From: Nocardioidaceae bacterium
GTDB lineage: Bacteria; Actinomycetota; Actinomycetes; Propionibacteriales; Nocardioidaceae
Length of the DNA stretch: 51,072 nucleotides
Reading direction: 5' to 3'
Assembly: GCA_025980475.1 (NCBI GenBank)
Contig: JAICXL010000009.1
Span: 1-51,072 of the forward strand
The position numbers and the translations under genes are program-made. Under the pieces are notes generated by a model. That model had not been told where the DNA came from, did no database searches, and was given only the letters and a program-made list of their open reading frames with translations. Below are positions 24,577 to 34,593 of the stretch, one piece after another. Numbering within the stretch: position 1 is the first letter of the stretch; each line of letters begins with the position of its first letter.

Positions 24577-26355
24577 ATGGCACTCCCCATCGAGGACTAC
24601 GCACTGCTCGCCGACGGGCACACCGCCGCACTCGTGGGCAAAGACGGCTCGATCGACTGGCTCTGCCTTCCCCGCTTCGACTCCGCGGCGTGCTTCGCGG
24701 CGTTGCTGGGCGACGAGACGAACGGTCGCTGGCTGATCGGACCGGCGGACGACGCCGAGGTGAGCCGCCGCTACATCGGCGACACCACCGTGCTGGAGAC
24801 GACCTACACCACCGCGACCGGCACCGTGGTGGTCACCGACTTCATGCCGATCAACGACGGCCGCTTCGACCTCGTGCGTCGGGTGCAGTGCAAGGCCGGG
24901 ACGGTCCGGATGCGCCATGTCTGGCGCGTCCGGCTGGACTACGGCGACGTCCGGCCGTGGGTGAACCGCGAGCACCACCACGGCCAGGAGGTGATCCTGG
25001 CCACCGCCGGTCCGGACCGGCTGGTCCTGCACGGCACCAGGCTCCCGGAGGCGCACGACGGCGAGCACGTCGACGACTTCGAGATCAAGAACGGAGAGAA
25101 CCACGAGTTCGCCACGATCTGGATCCCGTCGCACCGCAAGGTGCCCAAGCCGCTGGACTTCGCGGAGCGGCTGGCCGAGACACTGGATCGCCAGCAGGCC
25201 TGGGCCGACGCGTGCCACTACGGCGGACCCTGGCATGACGTGGTGATCCGGTCGCTGGTCACCCTCCGGCTTCTCACCGACACCGAGACGGGGGGCATCG
25301 TCGCCGCCCCGACGACCTCGCTGCCCGAGGACTTCGGGGGGGAGCGCAACTGGGACTACCGCTACTGCTGGCTGCGCGACGCCTCCCTGACCCTGCAGGC
25401 GCTGCTGCTCGCCGACCGCTCCGACGAGGCCAGGCTGTGGCGCGGCTGGCTGCTGCGGGCGATCGCCGGGGACCCGGAGGACATGCAGATCATGTACACC
25501 ATCGACGGCGGCCGGCACCTGCCGGAGCAGCAGCTCGACCACCTGTCGGGCTACGCCGGCTCCCGGCCGGTGCGGATCGGCAACGGCGCCGTCGACCAGC
25601 GACAGACCGACGTGCTGGGCGAGGTGATGTGCGCCCTCGCCGACGCCCGCGACGAAGGCCTGCAGGAGAGCCCCGACAGCTGGTCGCTGCAACGCACGCT
25701 GATCAACAACCTCGCCGACAACTGGGACCAGCCCGACAACGGCCTGTGGGAGATCCGCGGGCCGTTGCGGCACTTCACGCACAGCCGGGTGATGGTGTGG
25801 GCGGCCTTCGACCGGGCGGTGCAGGCCGTCGAGCAGCACGGCCTCGAGGGACCCGTCGAGCGTTGGCGGGCCTTGCGCGACAAGGTCCGGGACGAGGTGC
25901 TCGCCAAGGGCTTCCGGCAGGACCTCAACACCTTCACCCAGCACTACGACACCGACCAGGTCGACGCCTCGCTGCTGGTGCTGCCGCTGGTCGGCTTCAT
26001 CGACGGCGACGATCCCCGGATGCTGGGCACCATCGAGGCCGTCGAGAAGGGGCTGATGCGCGACGGGCTCCTCCTGCGCTACCGCACCGACTCCGGCGTC
26101 GACGGGTTGAAGGGCGACGAGAACCCCTTCCTGGCCTGCTCGTTCTGGCTGGTCTCGGCCTACGCCCTGGCCGGCCGGCGCGAGGACGCCGAGCGGCTGA
26201 TGGACAAGCTGGTCGGGCTGTGCAACGACGTCGGCCTCCTCAGCGAGGAGTACGACATGGCCAACCAGCGGATGGTCGGCAACTTCCCGCAAGCGTTCTC
26301 CCACCTCGCGCTCGTCCGGGCGGCGGAAGTGCTCTCCCGCGACTCGCTGAGATGA
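24577..26355 (+). CDS. Glycoside hydrolase family 15 protein (trehalase/glucoamylase-like)
   Basis: A 592-residue GH15 enzyme. The N-terminal beta-sandwich begins IEDYALLADGHTAALVGKDGSIDWLCLPRFDS, and the (alpha/alpha)6 barrel carries the family motifs GGERNWDYRYCWLRDAS (~249-265, with substrate-binding D/R) and the C-terminal LSEEYD near 557 with a catalytic Glu. The first catalytic Glu is expected in the mid-barrel region. Actinobacterial relatives act as alpha,alpha-trehalases or glucan hydrolases; the exact sugar is not clear. No signal peptide, so intracellular. Followed by an alpha/beta hydrolase with ATGA overlap. Confidence 0.9.
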   Translation: MALPIEDYALLADGHTAALVGKDGSIDWLCLPRFDSAACFAALLGDETNGRWLIGPADDAEVSRRYIGDTTVLETTYTTATGTVVVTDFMPINDGRFDLVRRVQCKAGTVRMRHVWRVRLDYGDVRPWVNREHHHGQEVILATAGPDRLVLHGTRLPEAHDGEHVDDFEIKNGENHEFATIWIPSHRKVPKPLDFAERLAETLDRQQAWADACHYGGPWHDVVIRSLVTLRLLTDTETGGIVAAPTTSLPEDFGGERNWDYRYCWLRDASLTLQALLLADRSDEARLWRGWLLRAIAGDPEDMQIMYTIDGGRHLPEQQLDHLSGYAGSRPVRIGNGAVDQRQTDVLGEVMCALADARDEGLQESPDSWSLQRTLINNLADNWDQPDNGLWEIRGPLRHFTHSRVMVWAAFDRAVQAVEQHGLEGPVERWRALRDKVRDEVLAKGFRQDLNTFTQHYDTDQVDASLLVLPLVGFIDGDDPRMLGTIEAVEKGLMRDGLLLRYRTDSGVDGLKGDENPFLACSFWLVSAYALAGRREDAERLMDKLVGLCNDVGLLSEEYDMANQRMVGNFPQAFSHLALVRAAEVLSRDSLR

Positions 26356-27233
26356 CGGCGTACGACGCGCTCACCCTGCCTGTCGCCGGCGGTGGCCTGC
26401 ACGTGGGTCGCTGGACGGTCGCTCCCGGTGCACCCACCGTCCTCGCGGTCCACGGCGTCACCGCCAACCACCGGTGCTGGATCGCCCTGGCCCGCGCCGG
26501 CGCGGTCAACGTCGTGGCGCCGGACCTCCGCGGTCGCGGACGCAGCAGCACCCTGCCCGGTCCGGCCGGGATGGCGACGCACGCTGCCGACCTGCTCGCC
26601 GTCATCGACCACCTCGGCCTCGACCGGATCGTGCTGGCGGGGCACTCCATGGGCGGCTTCGTCGTCGCGGCCCTCGCCGCGGCCCATCCCGAGCGGGTCG
26701 CCGGTGTGCTGCTCGTCGACGGGGGCCTGCCGCTGCCGGCCCCACCGCCGGGGGTGACCGCCGACCAGGCGATCGCGGCGACCATCGGGCCGGCTGCGGA
26801 CCGGCTGCGGATGACGTTCGCGGGCCCGGATGCCTACCTGCGCTTCTGGCGCGACCATCCCGCCCTGCGCGACACCTGGTCCCCGGATGTGGAGGACTAT
26901 CTCCTCCACGACCTCGTCGGGGAGCCACCGGAGTGCCGCTCGAGCGTCTCTCTCGAGGCGGTCCGCGACGACTCGGGCGACCTGCTCGACACCGACGCCG
27001 TGCGGGCGCGCGCGCGATCACTGCCCCCGGGCACCGTGTTCCTGCGCGCGCCGGCCGGGCTGATGGCCGAACCCGGGGGCCTCTATCCCCCGGACCTCAT
27101 CAGTCGGCACGCGCAGGACTTCCCGACGGTGGACATCCGCGACGTCGATGACGTCAACCACTACACGATCGTGATGTCGGACCGCGGCGCAGCAGCTCTC
27201 ACCGGAGCGCTGACGGACCTCACGCGCGGCTGA
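26352..27233 (+). CDS. Alpha/beta hydrolase
   Basis: A 293-residue alpha/beta-hydrolase. The oxyanion region VLAVHGVTANHRCWIAL (HG-x), the strand VVAPDLRGRGRSS, and the nucleophile elbow VLAGHSMGGFVVAAL (G-x-S-x-G, Ser) are clear; the catalytic Asp is probably in a loop near residues 230-240 and the His in DVNHYTIV near the C-terminus. Substrate unknown (ester, lactone or epoxide-type). Translationally coupled to the GH15 gene by ATGA and overlapping the end of pgsA by 14 bp on the opposite strand. Confidence 0.85.
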   Translation: MTAYDALTLPVAGGGLHVGRWTVAPGAPTVLAVHGVTANHRCWIALARAGAVNVVAPDLRGRGRSSTLPGPAGMATHAADLLAVIDHLGLDRIVLAGHSMGGFVVAALAAAHPERVAGVLLVDGGLPLPAPPPGVTADQAIAATIGPAADRLRMTFAGPDAYLRFWRDHPALRDTWSPDVEDYLLHDLVGEPPECRSSVSLEAVRDDSGDLLDTDAVRARARSLPPGTVFLRAPAGLMAEPGGLYPPDLISRHAQDFPTVDIRDVDDVNHYTIVMSDRGAAALTGALTDLTRG

Positions 27234-27831
27234 CGGGGCGCGTCTGCCGCCAGGCGTCCCGGGCGAACTCCAGGCCAGAGGTCACCGTCAACACCACCGC
27301 CAGACCCATCAGCACCGCGCCGATCCACCACACCACGAGCCCCGGCGTGTGCCAGACCCCGGGCAACTGTTTGAACGGGGCGATGAACAGGCCCAGCGCA
27401 AACGTCTGTGCGACGGTCTTGACCTTCCCGCTCTGCCGGGCGGCGATGACGACGTGCCGGGCTATCGACAGCCGCGCGAAGGTCACCGCCCACTCGCGGA
27501 ACAGCACCAGCGCGGTGACCCACCACCACAGGTCGCCGATGACCGAGAGCCCGGCGAACGCCATCCCGGTGATCGCCTTGTCGGCGATCGGGTCGGCGAT
27601 CTTCCCGAAGTCGGTGACCAGTCCGTGCTTTCGGGCCAGGTCACCGTCGACCTTGTCGGTGACCATCGCCAGGGCGAAGATCGCCCAGGCCACCCACCGC
27701 CAGAGGTTGTCGGCTCCGTGGTCGACCAGCAGCGTCCAGCCGAGGAACGGCACCATCAGGATCCGCAGGGTGGTCAGCGCGTTGGGGACGTTCCAGTTGC
27801 TGGGCACCGTCTCCTGCTCGGGGACGCTCAC
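27220..27831 (-). CDS. pgsA: CDP-diacylglycerol-glycerol-3-phosphate 3-phosphatidyltransferase
   Basis: A 203-residue membrane enzyme that makes phosphatidylglycerophosphate. It has the complete CDP-alcohol phosphotransferase motif D-G-x2-A-R-x8-G-x3-D-x3-D ([23 protein letters not shown], with metal-binding Asp residues) within about five membrane helices. N-terminal [16 protein letters not shown] is family-typical. The GTG at 27831 overlaps the rimO stop (GTGA), giving the conserved rimO-pgsA order. pgsA 3' end overlaps the alpha/beta hydrolase gene. Confidence 0.93.
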   Translation of the reverse strand: MSVPEQETVPSNWNVPNALTTLRILMVPFLGWTLLVDHGADNLWRWVAWAIFALAMVTDKVDGDLARKHGLVTDFGKIADPIADKAITGMAFAGLSVIGDLWWWVTALVLFREWAVTFARLSIARHVVIAARQSGKVKTVAQTFALGLFIAPFKQLPGVWHTPGLVVWWIGAVLMGLAVVLTVTSGLEFARDAWRQTRPVSRA

Positions 27832-29285
27832 GGTGAGGCCCGTGCGACCAGGTCGACCCCGTCGGACCCGACGACGGTGGCCCTGACCAGGTCGCCGACC
27901 CCCGCTGCGGGCGCGCCATCGAGGATGGTGCAGCCGTCGACCTCGGGGCCCTGATGGGCGGCACGGCCCTCGACGACCCCGTCGGCCACCGACTCGACGA
28001 GCACCACCACCCGCTCGCCGATCCGGTCCTCGGCGCGCTGGGCAGTCAGCTCGTCGGCCAGCGACACGACCCGCTCCACCCGGTCGCGCACGGCGTCGGG
28101 GTCGAGCTTGTCGGCATAGCCCTCCGCCTCGGTGCCGTCCTCGTCGGAGTAGCCGAAGACACCGACCGCGTCCAGCCGCGCCCGCTCGAGGAAGTCGCAG
28201 AGCACGTCGAGGTCGTCCTCGGTCTCGCCGGGAAAGCCGACGATGAAGTTCGACCGCACGCCGGCCTCCGGCGCCAGCGACCGCACCTGCTCGAGGAGCG
28301 CCAGGAACGACTCGGCGTCGCCGAAGCGGCGCATCCTGCGCAGCACCGGCCCGGACGCGTGCTGGAAGGAGAGGTCGAAGTACGGCGCGACTCCCGCGGT
28401 CGAGGCGATCGCTGCCACCAGGCCCGGGCGGGTCTCGGCCGGCTGCAGGTAGGAGACCCGGACCCGCTCCACGCCCTCGACCGCGGCCAGCTCGGGCAGC
28501 AGCGTCTCCAGCAGCCGGAGGTCACCCAGGTCCTTGCCGTAGGAGGTGGAGTTCTCCGAGACCAGGAAGAGCTCCTTGACGGCCTGGTCGGCCAGCCACC
28601 GGGCCTCGTCGAGCACGTCGGCGGGGCGACGGGAGACGAACGAGCCGCGGAAGGACGGGATCGCGCAGAACGCGCAACGCCGGTCGCACCCGGAGGCGAG
28701 CTTCAGCGGGGCCATCGGACCGGCGTCGAGCCGGCGTCGGACCGCGCGCGGTCCGCTGGCCGGGGCGCCGACCCCGATCTGGTCCAGGCCGTGACCCGGG
28801 ACGACGACCGCGCTGGCCGAGCGCTCCACCGGGCTGATCGGCAGCAGCCTGCGCCGGTCCTGCGGGGTGTGCGGGTGCAGCTGCTCGCCGGCCAGGACCG
28901 AGCGCAGCCGGGCGGCGATGTCGGGGTAGTCGTCGAAGCCGAGCACCGCGTCGGCCTCCGGCAGCGACGTGGCCAGCTCGGCGCCGTACCTCTCGGCCAG
29001 GCAACCGACGGCCACCACCGCTCTCGTGCCGCCGCCGTCCTTGAGGTCCGCGGCCGCGAGCAGCGTGTCGACCGAGTCCTTCTTGGCCGCCTCGACGAAG
29101 CCGCAGGTGTTGACCACGACCGTCTCGGCATCCGCGGGATCCGCCACCAGGCGGAAGCCGCCGGCCTCGAGCCGCCCGGCGAGCTCCTCGGAGTCGACCT
29201 CGTTGCGGGCACAGCCCAGCGTCACCATCGCGACCGTGGTGGTGGCGGTGGTGGCGTCGGGCACGGGTTCGGTGGGTCGGGTCAT
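27828..29285 (-). CDS. rimO: Ribosomal protein uS12 methylthiotransferase
   Basis: A 485-residue radical-SAM methylthiotransferase that adds a methylthio group to Asp of ribosomal protein S12. The N-terminal UPF0004 domain begins [16 protein letters not shown] and contains the three cluster Cys (C25, C61 in NTCGF, and one in AVGCLAER). The radical-SAM motif C-x3-C-x2-C is in [17 protein letters not shown]; later [15 protein letters not shown] and [12 protein letters not shown] are family marks; a TRAM domain closes the protein. The ATG at 29285 is the first likely start; about 18 extra low-complexity Thr/Pro residues precede the domain. Confidence 0.94.
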   Translation of the reverse strand: MTRPTEPVPDATTATTTVAMVTLGCARNEVDSEELAGRLEAGGFRLVADPADAETVVVNTCGFVEAAKKDSVDTLLAAADLKDGGGTRAVVAVGCLAERYGAELATSLPEADAVLGFDDYPDIAARLRSVLAGEQLHPHTPQDRRRLLPISPVERSASAVVVPGHGLDQIGVGAPASGPRAVRRRLDAGPMAPLKLASGCDRRCAFCAIPSFRGSFVSRRPADVLDEARWLADQAVKELFLVSENSTSYGKDLGDLRLLETLLPELAAVEGVERVRVSYLQPAETRPGLVAAIASTAGVAPYFDLSFQHASGPVLRRMRRFGDAESFLALLEQVRSLAPEAGVRSNFIVGFPGETEDDLDVLCDFLERARLDAVGVFGYSDEDGTEAEGYADKLDPDAVRDRVERVVSLADELTAQRAEDRIGERVVVLVESVADGVVEGRAAHQGPEVDGCTILDGAPAAGVGDLVRATVVGSDGVDLVARASP

Positions 29286-29358
29286 GGCCGTCACCGAGTA
29301 TGACGGGCGGTGACCCGTTCCGCCGAACTGCCCGGCGCCCGGTGGGGGGCGAGCAGGG

Positions 29359-31182
29359 TCAGTGCCGGCCGCCCACGGTGCGGCTGCCGTGTCCAGGGGC
29401 GGCTCCGACCGCACCCAGGTCGTGCTTGCCGACCCGGACGTGGACCGCCTCGGCGTCGGTGGCCGTCACCTTGAAGGGCGGCAGCCCGGCGAGGCCATGG
29501 TGACCGCCCGGGTGCAGCCGACCGGACCAGAGGACCTCGCCCGTGCGGTCCCGCACGATGACGTGGCTGGCCGCACCTTGGGCCGCCACCGTCAGGCGTC
29601 TGGTCACCGCGATCGGCGAGCTGCCGGACCGGGAGTGCTGCGCCGTCAGCCCGGCCGAGTCGCTGATCTCCGGCGACGGGCTCACCAGCTGCTCCGGGGT
29701 GGCGGTGAAGAAGCGCGCGACTCCCCAGACCATCAGCAGGCACAGCACGGCTCCGACCAGCAGGCTCCAGCGCGGGCCCCCGAAGCTGGCACGCAGGCCG
29801 CCGTTCATCCCGGTGGCCAGCTCGGCCTCGAAGACCCGCCGGGCGTTGATCGGGGCGTGGGCGTAGCGCTCGTCGTACATCCGCAGCATCGGCTCGACGT
29901 CCAGCCCCAGGAACCGCGCGAGCGTCCGGAGGTGTCCGCGGGCGTAGAAGTCGCCGCCGCACGGCGCGAAGTCGTCAACCTCGATCGCCTCGATCACGTG
30001 AGGCCGGATCCGGGTGCGGTCGCTGAGCTGGTCGACGCTCAGTCCCGCACGGGTGCGAGCCGCGGCGACCTCCGGCCCGATCACCGGCTCCAGGGCCGGC
30101 TGGGTGACGAAGTCGTCGATGACCGGCGGAATGACCGGGTCCGCGACGCGGGCCAGCGGCCGCACGTTGCCGGTGAGGGCGACGTCGTCGAAGACCAGCG
30201 GCACGGAGCCCGGCTTGCGCAGCTCGCGCTCCCCGGTTGATCCGGCTCCGGGCGCGCCCGAGGCCCGCACCTCCGCGGCCGGAACCTCGCGGGTGACCTC
30301 GACACGCAGGGCCCGCCGGGGCTCCCGCAGCGGCGCCACGGGCGCAGCGACCGGGTCCTCGGTGTCGACGTCGCGGGAGCGGGTCTTGCCGACCCGGGAG
30401 ACCAGCGTGGCCAGGCCGCCGATGACCCGGCGCTGCCGCGGGTCGGCAGGATCCTGCCCGTGGGCGTCCGCCGCCGCGGCCTCCTCGGTCGCCGGCTCGG
30501 GGACGGCCATCGGCTCCGGATCCGCCTCGACGGCGGCCTCCGGGTCCGCCGGCCCGTCCAGGTTGGCCAGCTCCTTGCCGCGCAGCAGCACCACCTCGGT
30601 GCGGCCTGCGGCGAGCTCGGCGAGGTCGTCCAGCAGCCGGTCGGTGTTGACCTTGGTGGTGACGGCCAACGGGACGGCGAGGGGGGCGCCGTACCACCGC
30701 TGGGTGCGCGCCACCTGCCGCCGGGCACCGCGGTCGAGACCCTCCAGGGCGCCGGCCAGGTCGCGGGGCGAGAGCACCAGCCGGCCGTCGCGCAGCGCCG
30801 AGTCGCGGCGCTCCACGACGACCTGGTCGAGCGCGGACCAGGGCAGCCCGCGCCACTCCTTGCCCAGCCGCACCCGCACGCCCAGCGTGTCCGCGAGCAG
30901 CAGCGGGGTGCGGGCATCGACCAGGGCGGCCAGCTGCACCACGCCGACGGCCGCCATCACCGCGAAGATCACCCAGTCCCAGATGGCGCCCGACCAGAGG
31001 TCACCGGCAGACGCCCGCCAGACGTAGGCGATCGCCATCGCCGAGGCGGCGACGCCAACCACGCCGCTCAGCGCCGCGTTGCGGCGGACGACCAGCTCCG
31101 TGGGCCCTGCGTCCCCCCGTGCGAGTCGGTCGCCGTCGTCCTCGAAGCCCGGATCGGGCACTCTCTCCAGCTCTGCCGCCAT
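29359..31182 (-). CDS. RodZ-like helix-turn-helix membrane protein with an N-terminal membrane/PH-like domain
   Basis: A 607-residue protein. N-terminal part: two membrane helices (~33-52 and ~66-90) and a bacterial PH-like domain ([30 protein letters not shown]); residues ~215-365 are Pro/Ala/Glu-rich and disordered; ~369-430 is the RodZ-type HTH ([43 protein letters not shown]); ~470-493 is a transmembrane helix, then a RodZ-like periplasmic domain. Ordinary RodZ is near 300 residues, so this is an enlarged form. ATG at 31182 (TGATG with the ftsK stop; GGGGAG 5 nt upstream) is preferred over GTG 31185. Likely scaffolds MreB/elongation or division. Confidence 0.82.
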   Translation of the reverse strand: MAAELERVPDPGFEDDGDRLARGDAGPTELVVRRNAALSGVVGVAASAMAIAYVWRASAGDLWSGAIWDWVIFAVMAAVGVVQLAALVDARTPLLLADTLGVRVRLGKEWRGLPWSALDQVVVERRDSALRDGRLVLSPRDLAGALEGLDRGARRQVARTQRWYGAPLAVPLAVTTKVNTDRLLDDLAELAAGRTEVVLLRGKELANLDGPADPEAAVEADPEPMAVPEPATEEAAAADAHGQDPADPRQRRVIGGLATLVSRVGKTRSRDVDTEDPVAAPVAPLREPRRALRVEVTREVPAAEVRASGAPGAGSTGERELRKPGSVPLVFDDVALTGNVRPLARVADPVIPPVIDDFVTQPALEPVIGPEVAAARTRAGLSVDQLSDRTRIRPHVIEAIEVDDFAPCGGDFYARGHLRTLARFLGLDVEPMLRMYDERYAHAPINARRVFEAELATGMNGGLRASFGGPRWSLLVGAVLCLLMVWGVARFFTATPEQLVSPSPEISDSAGLTAQHSRSGSSPIAVTRRLTVAAQGAASHVIVRDRTGEVLWSGRLHPGGHHGLAGLPPFKVTATDAEAVHVRVGKHDLGAVGAAPGHGSRTVGGRH

Positions 31183-33728
31183 CACTGCTCCCCGCTCAAA
31201 GTCGCGATCACGTCGTCGAGGTCGTCAGGCTTGACCAGGACGTCGCGGGCCTTGGAGCCCTCGCTCGGCCCGACCACGCCCCTGCTCTCCAGGATGTCCA
31301 TCAGCCGGCCCGCCTTGGCGAAGCCGACCCGCAGCTTGCGCTGCAGCATCGAGGTCGACCCGAACTGGGTCGACACCACCAGCTCGACGGCCTGGACGAC
31401 CAGGTCCAGGTCGTCACCGATGTCGTCGTCGAGCTCGCGCCTGCTCTGCTGCGGCGCGGTGACCTCCTCGACGTAGGTCGGCTCCAGCTGCTCCTTGCAG
31501 AGCTTCACCACCTGATGGGTCTCCGCCTCGGTGACCCAGCTCCCCTGGATCCGCGCCGGCTTGCTCGCGCCCATCGGCAGGAAGAGCCCGTCGCCCTGAC
31601 CGACCAGCTTCTCCGCCCCGGGCTGGTCCAGGATGACCCTGCTGTCGGCCAGCGAGCTGGTCGCGAAGGCGAGCCGGGACGGCACATTGGCCTTGATCAG
31701 GCCGGTCACGACGTCCACGGACGGCCGCTGGGTGGCCAGGACCAGGTGGATGCCGGCAGCGCGCGCGAGCTGGGTGATCCGGACGATGGCGTCCTCGACG
31801 TCGCGGGGCGCGACCATCATCAGGTCGGCGAGCTCGTCGACGACGATGCAGAGGTAGGGGTAGGGCGCCAGCACCCGCTCGCTACCGGTCGGCAGCTGCA
31901 CCTTGCCGGCACGCACAGCCTTGTTGAAGTCGTCGACGTGCCGGAACCCGAAGTTGGCCAGGTCGTCGTAGCGCAGGTCCATCTCGCGCACGACCCACTG
32001 CAGCGCCTCGGCAGCCTTCTTGGGGTTGGTGATGATCGGCGTGATCAGGTGCGGGATGCCCTCGTAGACGTTGAGCTCCACCCGCTTCGGGTCGACCAGG
32101 ATCATCCGCACCTCGTCGGGCGTCGAGCGCATCAGCAGCGAGGTGATCATCGAGTTGATGAAGCTGGACTTGCCGGATCCGGTGGCGCCGGCGACGAGCA
32201 GGTGCGGCATCTTGGCCAGGTTGGCGACCACGAAGCCGCCCTCGACGTCCTTCCCCAGGCCGACCACCATCGGGTGCGGGTCGCTGCGCGCGGTGCCGGA
32301 GCGCAGCACGTCGCCCAGGGAGACGACCTCCTTGTCGCTGTTGGGGATCTCGATGCCGATCGCGGACTTCCCCGGAATCGGGCTCAGGATCCGAACGTCC
32401 GCGCTGGCCACCGCGTAGGCGATGTTCTTGCTCAACGCGGTGACCTTCTCCACCTTCACCGCCGGCCCGAGCTCGACCTCGTAGCGGGTGACCGTCGGGC
32501 CGCGGGTGTAGCCGGTGACCTGGGCATCGATGCCGAACTCGTCGAGCACCTGGGTGAGCCGGTCGACGACCGCGTCGGAGGCCTTCGAGCGCGCCTTGTG
32601 CACCGACCCCGGCTTGAGCACCTGGCTGTCGGGCAGCGAGTAGGCGATGTCGCCGGACAGGGAGAGCTGCTCGACGCGCGCCGGCAATGGGCTGTGCGGC
32701 GGCGGCTCGAGCTCCTCCTTGCCGGCGCCGTCCCCCTGGTCGGGCGGGTCGACGACGTCGGCCTCCGCCGGCGCTGACTTCCGCCGGCCCCGACGGCCCA
32801 GCTCGCGGCCCTCGAGCACCGGACTCGCGTAGGGCTGGTCACCCGCGTCGGGGTCGCCCTGGTCGTCGGGGGTACGACGACGGCGCCGCACCGGCTCGGT
32901 GTCCTCTACCTCAGGGGCCTCGTCCTTCGCGGCGCGCCCGAGGAGCCGGTCGCGCACCTCCCGGACGCGGGCGGGGACCTGGTAGACCGGCGTGGCGGTG
33001 ACCACGAGCAGCCCGAAGAGCGCGAGCAGGACCAGGATCGGCACCACGACGTAGGTCGACTGCAGCAGGTCGGTGAGCAGCTTGGCGACCACGAAGCCGA
33101 GCGCACCTCCGGCCTCCTGCAGTGGCCGGGTGTTGCCGAGGACGGGCCTGGGCGAGCCGTTCGCGATGTGGACGAGCCCGAGGGTCCCGAAGAGCAGGGC
33201 TCCCCAACCCACCAGCTGTCGGCCGGCGGGGCCGTTGCGGTCCGGGTCGCGCAGGTTGCGCCAGGCGACGAACAGCAGCAGCAGGGGCACGAACCAGGCC
33301 ACCAGCCCGACCGAGCCGGCTACTACGGCCCGGGTGGCGGCGAAGACCGATCCGGGCAGCTGCCACCAGACCGAGGCCGCGACCACGACGGCGAGGGCGA
33401 CCAGGAAGAGCCCGGCTCCGTCCCGGCGGTGCTCGGGCTCGAGCTCGGCGGCGGTGCGTCCGATCCGGCGGACCCCGGCGCCGACGGCGTGGGCCACCCC
33501 GAGCCACAGCCGCCCGAGCACGCCGAAGAGGGCCGTGCAGGCGCGGGCGACCGGACCAGGTCCGTTGCGGACCGCCCGTGGGGCCGGGCGCCTCGAGCTC
33601 TTCGGGCGCTTCGACGCGGGCTTCCGCCTGGCCTGGCTGCCGGACGACCGGGACCTCGAACCCGAGCTGCCCTTCGCAGGGGTCCCTCGGGTTCGCGACC
33701 CCGGTGGGGAAGACGTACGGGTCGCCAT
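31182..33728 (-). CDS. ftsK: DNA translocase FtsK/SpoIIIE
   Basis: An 848-residue DNA pump at the septum. Basic N-terminal tail (1-~65), about four membrane helices (~102-265), a short acidic linker, then the motor: Walker A GATGSGKSSFINSM (near 515), Walker B region LCIVVDELADLMMVAP, VHLVLATQRPSVDVVTGLIKAN, and the C-terminal gamma winged-helix domain (VSTQFGSTSMLQRKLRVGFAKAGRLMD) that reads KOPS-type sequences. Complete. The ATG at 33728 follows a TAGATT -10 by 6 nt (leaderless). Overlaps the RodZ-like gene start. Confidence 0.95.
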   Translation of the reverse strand: MATRTSSPPGSRTRGTPAKGSSGSRSRSSGSQARRKPASKRPKSSRRPAPRAVRNGPGPVARACTALFGVLGRLWLGVAHAVGAGVRRIGRTAAELEPEHRRDGAGLFLVALAVVVAASVWWQLPGSVFAATRAVVAGSVGLVAWFVPLLLLFVAWRNLRDPDRNGPAGRQLVGWGALLFGTLGLVHIANGSPRPVLGNTRPLQEAGGALGFVVAKLLTDLLQSTYVVVPILVLLALFGLLVVTATPVYQVPARVREVRDRLLGRAAKDEAPEVEDTEPVRRRRRTPDDQGDPDAGDQPYASPVLEGRELGRRGRRKSAPAEADVVDPPDQGDGAGKEELEPPPHSPLPARVEQLSLSGDIAYSLPDSQVLKPGSVHKARSKASDAVVDRLTQVLDEFGIDAQVTGYTRGPTVTRYEVELGPAVKVEKVTALSKNIAYAVASADVRILSPIPGKSAIGIEIPNSDKEVVSLGDVLRSGTARSDPHPMVVGLGKDVEGGFVVANLAKMPHLLVAGATGSGKSSFINSMITSLLMRSTPDEVRMILVDPKRVELNVYEGIPHLITPIITNPKKAAEALQWVVREMDLRYDDLANFGFRHVDDFNKAVRAGKVQLPTGSERVLAPYPYLCIVVDELADLMMVAPRDVEDAIVRITQLARAAGIHLVLATQRPSVDVVTGLIKANVPSRLAFATSSLADSRVILDQPGAEKLVGQGDGLFLPMGASKPARIQGSWVTEAETHQVVKLCKEQLEPTYVEEVTAPQQSRRELDDDIGDDLDLVVQAVELVVSTQFGSTSMLQRKLRVGFAKAGRLMDILESRGVVGPSEGSKARDVLVKPDDLDDVIATLSGEQ

Positions 33729-33734
33729 GGTCCG

Positions 33735-33740
33735 AATCTA
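33735..33740 (-). promoter_or_regulatory. -10 element of the leaderless ftsK promoter
   Basis: Minus-strand TAGATT, then 6 nt, then ATG at 33728. Confidence 0.55.
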
Positions 33741-33827
33741 CACAGCCGCCCCACCAGTCACAGGTGTTACACGCCGCCACCGCACTCGCGCGTGGATTCG
33801 TGACTGCTGGGTACCGAACTGCTTCAA

Positions 33828-33842
33828 CGAGACGACGTCTCG
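33828..33842 (+). promoter_or_regulatory. Small hairpin just before the ribosome site
   Basis: CGAGAC-GAC-GTCTCG forms a 6-bp stem directly before the GGAGGAG site of the membrane protein gene; it could modulate initiation. Confidence 0.35.
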
Positions 33843-33858
33843 GGAGGAGATGACTGCC

Positions 33859-34488
33859 ATGACCACCACCACGACCACCCGTCGTGAGCACGCCGTGGAC
33901 ATGCGTGACCGTCTGCACATGCCCCGGTCCCGGGGCGCGACCAGCGGCATCCTGCTGGTCCTGCTGGGGATCTGGGGTGGCCTGGTCCCCTTCGTCGGAC
34001 CATATTTCGGCTACGCCTTCACGCCCGACCTCAGCTGGCACTTCACGTGGGGCCGCTTCTGGCTGGAGATCCTTCCGGCGGCCGCCACCTTCCTCGGTGG
34101 CCTGTGGCTGCTCGGCAGCGCCAACCGGGTCACCGGGCACCTGGGCGCCTGGCTCGCCGCCCTGGGCGGCGCCTGGTTCGTGATCGGCCAGCAGGTGAGC
34201 CGGCTGTGGACCGGCGGCACCCCTGCTGCTGGTCTCCCGGTGAGCGCCAGCAACCTCGGCTACGTGGCCGAGTGGATCGGCTTCTTCACCGGCCTGGGCG
34301 TAGTGATCACGTTCCTGGCGGCCAGCGCGCTCGGCCGGATGAGCGTCGTCGGCGCCCGTGACGTGCACCGCCGCCGTCGCGCCGAGGAGCGCCTGGCTGA
34401 GGAGCGCCTGGCTGAGGAACGCGCTGCCCAGCGGGAGACGACCGTCCCGGGCCAGCGACCCGTCGAGGGCCGCGGCACCATCGAGTGA
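33859..34488 (+). CDS. Four-helix membrane protein of unknown function
   Basis: A 209-residue protein. A Thr-rich N-terminus is followed by four predicted membrane helices (GILLVLLGIWGGLVPFVGPY, ILPAAATFLGGLWLL, LGAWLAALGGAWFVIG, EWIGFFTGLGVVITFLAASAL), and a charged C-terminus with tandem RLAEE repeats encoded by a 15-bp duplication (34384-34419). I do not recognise the family; proteins like this are annotated as hypothetical in actinobacteria. ATG at 33859 is preferred because GGAGGA sits 10 nt upstream; an in-frame ATG at 33850 lies too close to it. A perfect hairpin terminator follows. Confidence 0.75.
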   Translation: MTTTTTTRREHAVDMRDRLHMPRSRGATSGILLVLLGIWGGLVPFVGPYFGYAFTPDLSWHFTWGRFWLEILPAAATFLGGLWLLGSANRVTGHLGAWLAALGGAWFVIGQQVSRLWTGGTPAAGLPVSASNLGYVAEWIGFFTGLGVVITFLAASALGRMSVVGARDVHRRRRAEERLAEERLAEERAAQRETTVPGQRPVEGRGTIE

Positions 34489-34506
34489 GAACCTGAGCGA
34501 CGCACC

Positions 34507-34540
34507 GAAGCCGTGGCGCAGCGATCTGCGCCACGGCTTC
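34507..34540. terminator. Perfect 15-bp hairpin terminator
   Basis: Arms GAAGCCGTGGCGCAG and CTGCGCCACGGCTTC are perfectly complementary around a CGAT loop, 19 bp after the membrane protein stop. No U-tract follows. It also lies past the end of the leftward DUF2156 remnant. Confidence 0.85.
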
Positions 34541-34593
34541 GACCTGTCTGGCGCCGCTCGACTCCGGCCCTGCCTCCGCTGGGGCGGTCCGCC

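Noticed and set aside
33729-33858. An operator at the GTGTTACAC-like near-palindrome between ftsK and the membrane protein gene
   Set aside because: It is short and imperfect and I do not recognise a matching regulator; not supported enough to list.
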